62,417 nt of DNA from Ectopseudomonas oleovorans (GTDB taxonomy: Bacteria > Pseudomonadota > Gammaproteobacteria > Pseudomonadales > Pseudomonadaceae). Shown piece after piece: positions 61,015 to 62,417 of the stretch. Position 1 is the stretch's first letter. Each line of letters starts with the position of its first letter. The notes under the pieces were generated by a model. The model ran no database searches. It saw only the letters and a list, made by a program, of their open reading frames with translations, and was not told the origin of the DNA. The stretch lies in NCBI RefSeq assembly GCF_003052605.1, contig NZ_QASO01000125.1, forward strand, positions 1 to 62,417, in the 5' to 3' direction. A program made the position numbers and the translations under genes.

Positions 61015-62235
61015 ATGCAGATCTACAAAGTCGGCGGCGCTGTGCGCGATCGCCTGCTTGGCCGTCCCGTAAGTGAAGTGGACTGGGTCGTGGTCGGCGC
61101 CAGCGCCGAGCAGATGCTCGAACTCGGCTATCGCCCGGTGGGCGCCGACTTTCCGGTGTTCCTGCACCCGCAAACGGGCGAGGAGTACGCACTGGCCCGT
61201 ACCGAGCGCAAGAGCGGGCGCGGCTATGGCGGCTTCACCTTCCACGCCAGCCCCGACGTCACCCTGGAACAAGACCTGATCCGCCGCGATCTGACCGTCA
61301 ATGCCATGGCCGAGGACGACCAGGGTAACCTGATCGATCCTTATAACGGCCAGCAAGATCTTGCAGCCCGCATCCTACGCCACGTTTCCCCGGCATTCGC
61401 CGAAGATCCGCTGCGTGTCCTGCGTGTGGCCCGCTTCGCCGCGCGCTATGCACCGCTCGGCTTCAGCGTCGCGACAGAAACCCTGATGCTGATGCGTGAG
61501 TTGGCAGAGTCAGGCGAACTGGCCCACCTCACCGCCGAACGCAGCTGGAAGGAAATCTCCCGCGCCCTGATGGAGCCGCGCCCGGACGTGTTCGTCCAGG
61601 TGCTGCGCGACTGTGGCGCGCTGGCCGCCCTGCTGCCGGAAGTGGACGATCTGTTCGGTGTGCCGCAACCGCAGGCACACCATCCGGAAATCGATACCGG
61701 CGAGCATGTGCTCAGCGTGCTGCGCCAGTGTGCGGAGCACGACCAGCCGCTGAACGTGCGCTGGGCCAGCTTGCTGCATGACGTCGGTAAAGGCCTGACG
61801 CCCGAGGATCAGTGGCCGCGGCATATCGCTCACGAGCAAAAGGGCCTGCGCCTGATCCAGGCGATCAACGCGCGCTGCAAAGCACCGCGCGACTGCGCCG
61901 AGCTGGCCATGCTGGTCGGTGAGTTTCATACCCATGGTCACCGCGCGCTGGAGTTGCGGCCCTCGACGCTGCTGGAACTGCTGCAACGCTTCGACGTGTT
62001 CCGTCGCCCGCAACGTTTCGTCGAATTCGTCGCCGCCTGCGAGATGGACGCGCGTGGTCGCCTGGGTCTGGAGCAGCGCGACTATCCACAAGCTGCTTAC
62101 CTGCTCGGTGCTGCCGAAGCAGCGCGGCAGGTGCCGGTCAAACCGCTCGTGGAGAAGGGATTCAAAGGGGCGGAGCTGGGCGAAGCGCTCAACCGCGAGC
62201 GCCTGCAGGCGCTCAAGATCTACAAGGATCAATAG
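61015..62235 (+). CDS. cca: CCA-adding tRNA nucleotidyltransferase
   Basis: Adds or repairs the 3' CCA of tRNAs. The 406-residue protein has the class II polymerase head YKVGGAVRDRLLGR, RRDLTVNAMA and EDPLRVLRVARFAARYA, and a C-terminal HD domain with LLHDVGKG. The metal-site pair reads E21-V-D23 (PVSEVDWVVVG), whereas E. coli has D21 and D23. Start at ATG 61015 with GGAGG about 6 nt upstream. Confidence 0.93.
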   Translation: MQIYKVGGAVRDRLLGRPVSEVDWVVVGASAEQMLELGYRPVGADFPVFLHPQTGEEYALARTERKSGRGYGGFTFHASPDVTLEQDLIRRDLTVNAMAEDDQGNLIDPYNGQQDLAARILRHVSPAFAEDPLRVLRVARFAARYAPLGFSVATETLMLMRELAESGELAHLTAERSWKEISRALMEPRPDVFVQVLRDCGALAALLPEVDDLFGVPQPQAHHPEIDTGEHVLSVLRQCAEHDQPLNVRWASLLHDVGKGLTPEDQWPRHIAHEQKGLRLIQAINARCKAPRDCAELAMLVGEFHTHGHRALELRPSTLLELLQRFDVFRRPQRFVEFVAACEMDARGRLGLEQRDYPQAAYLLGAAEAARQVPVKPLVEKGFKGAELGEALNRERLQALKIYKDQ

Positions 62236-62255
62236 CCTTGTTGGCGCCGCGCAGC

Positions 62256-62417
62256 GATTCGTGGCCAGGCCGCAAATCTTTCTGAACGGCCACAATCGTT
62301 TTCGCCCCGGAGCGGGGCTCCTACACCGATATGCGCCCTCCCTGTAGGAGCCGCGCCTCGCGGCGAATCGTGGCCAAACCGCAAATCTTTCTGAACGGCC
62401 ACAATCGTTTTCGCCCC
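62256..62417. repeat. REP array with a 53-bp direct repeat, cut by the window end
   Basis: A 53-bp unit (62256-62308) containing gcaaatctttctgaacggcc recurs at 62365-62417 with a few changes, giving a 109-bp period. Between them is a REP-type pair (ggagcggggctcctac and ctgtaggagccgcgcctcgc). The array continues past the window. Confidence 0.75.

Noticed and set aside
59233..61356. A 707-codon minus-strand open frame opposite ycgB and cca
   Set aside because: High-GC shadow frame. Both genes on the plus strand are clearly conserved families, and the antisense product shows no recognisable fold.
1..62417. CRISPR array, tRNA genes or complete insertion sequences
   Set aside because: No regular short direct-repeat/spacer pattern, no cloverleaf-like gene and no transposase was seen. 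The small repeats are REP or MITE-like.

Overview
The window is 62.4 kb of chromosomal DNA from a gamma-proteobacterium, almost certainly a Pseudomonas of the mendocina/oleovorans type. The evidence is GC-rich codon use, the gene order, and Pseudomonas hallmarks such as vfr next to split trpE and trpGDC, the amgK-murU cell-wall recycling pair, the agt uptake genes and the prkA-yeaH-ycgB trio. Apart from its insertions, the gene order follows, in reverse, the block PA0584 to PA0668 as I remember it from P. aeruginosa PAO1. No database was consulted, so the species is not fixed.

Left part (1-19 kb). The window opens inside the 5' end of a 16S rRNA gene on the minus strand, with a boxA-bearing leader and four tandem growth-rate-type promoters. 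Next come tyrS, an M23 peptidase (mepM-like), anmK, erpA, a bactofilin, a coiled-coil membrane protein, argC, hemJ, a nitronate monooxygenase coupled to an exported PLP-fold protein, a DUF805 membrane protein, an SDR, an AAA ATPase divergent from a SUMF1-domain protein, coq7, an OsmC protein, vfr and trpGDC.

Middle (19-45 kb). The trpG-trpE interval holds the R/F-pyocin cluster in P. aeruginosa. Here it holds a GntR regulator and a divergent operon: NRAMP-like transporter, pxpA, a ycsI-type gene, a fused pxpB-pxpC and a biotin carboxylase-BCCP protein. This looks like an ATP- and biotin-dependent relative of 5-oxoprolinase or urea carboxylase. Both trpE and trpGDC are preceded by near-identical 14-codon leader peptides containing RWRW, so both are probably attenuated. 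After gph and rpe comes a sigma-54-controlled alcohol dehydrogenase, permease and aldehyde dehydrogenase module. It sits beside agtDCBA, a GABA/5-aminovalerate-type ABC uptake system, and its two-component pair agtR-agtS. The sensor agtS carries a frameshift.

Right part (44-62 kb). This is core genome: a DUF3530 protein, djlA, murU, amgK, lptD, surA, pdxA, rsmA, apaG, apaH, glpE, the stress trio prkA-yeaH-ycgB, and cca.

Small repeats punctuate the gene ends. They include REP-type inverted pairs, a ~140-bp family with terminal inverted repeats that abuts stop codons, and a 181-bp element that has split the surA terminator and left a duplicated target. No tRNA, CRISPR array, prophage or complete insertion sequence was recognised.
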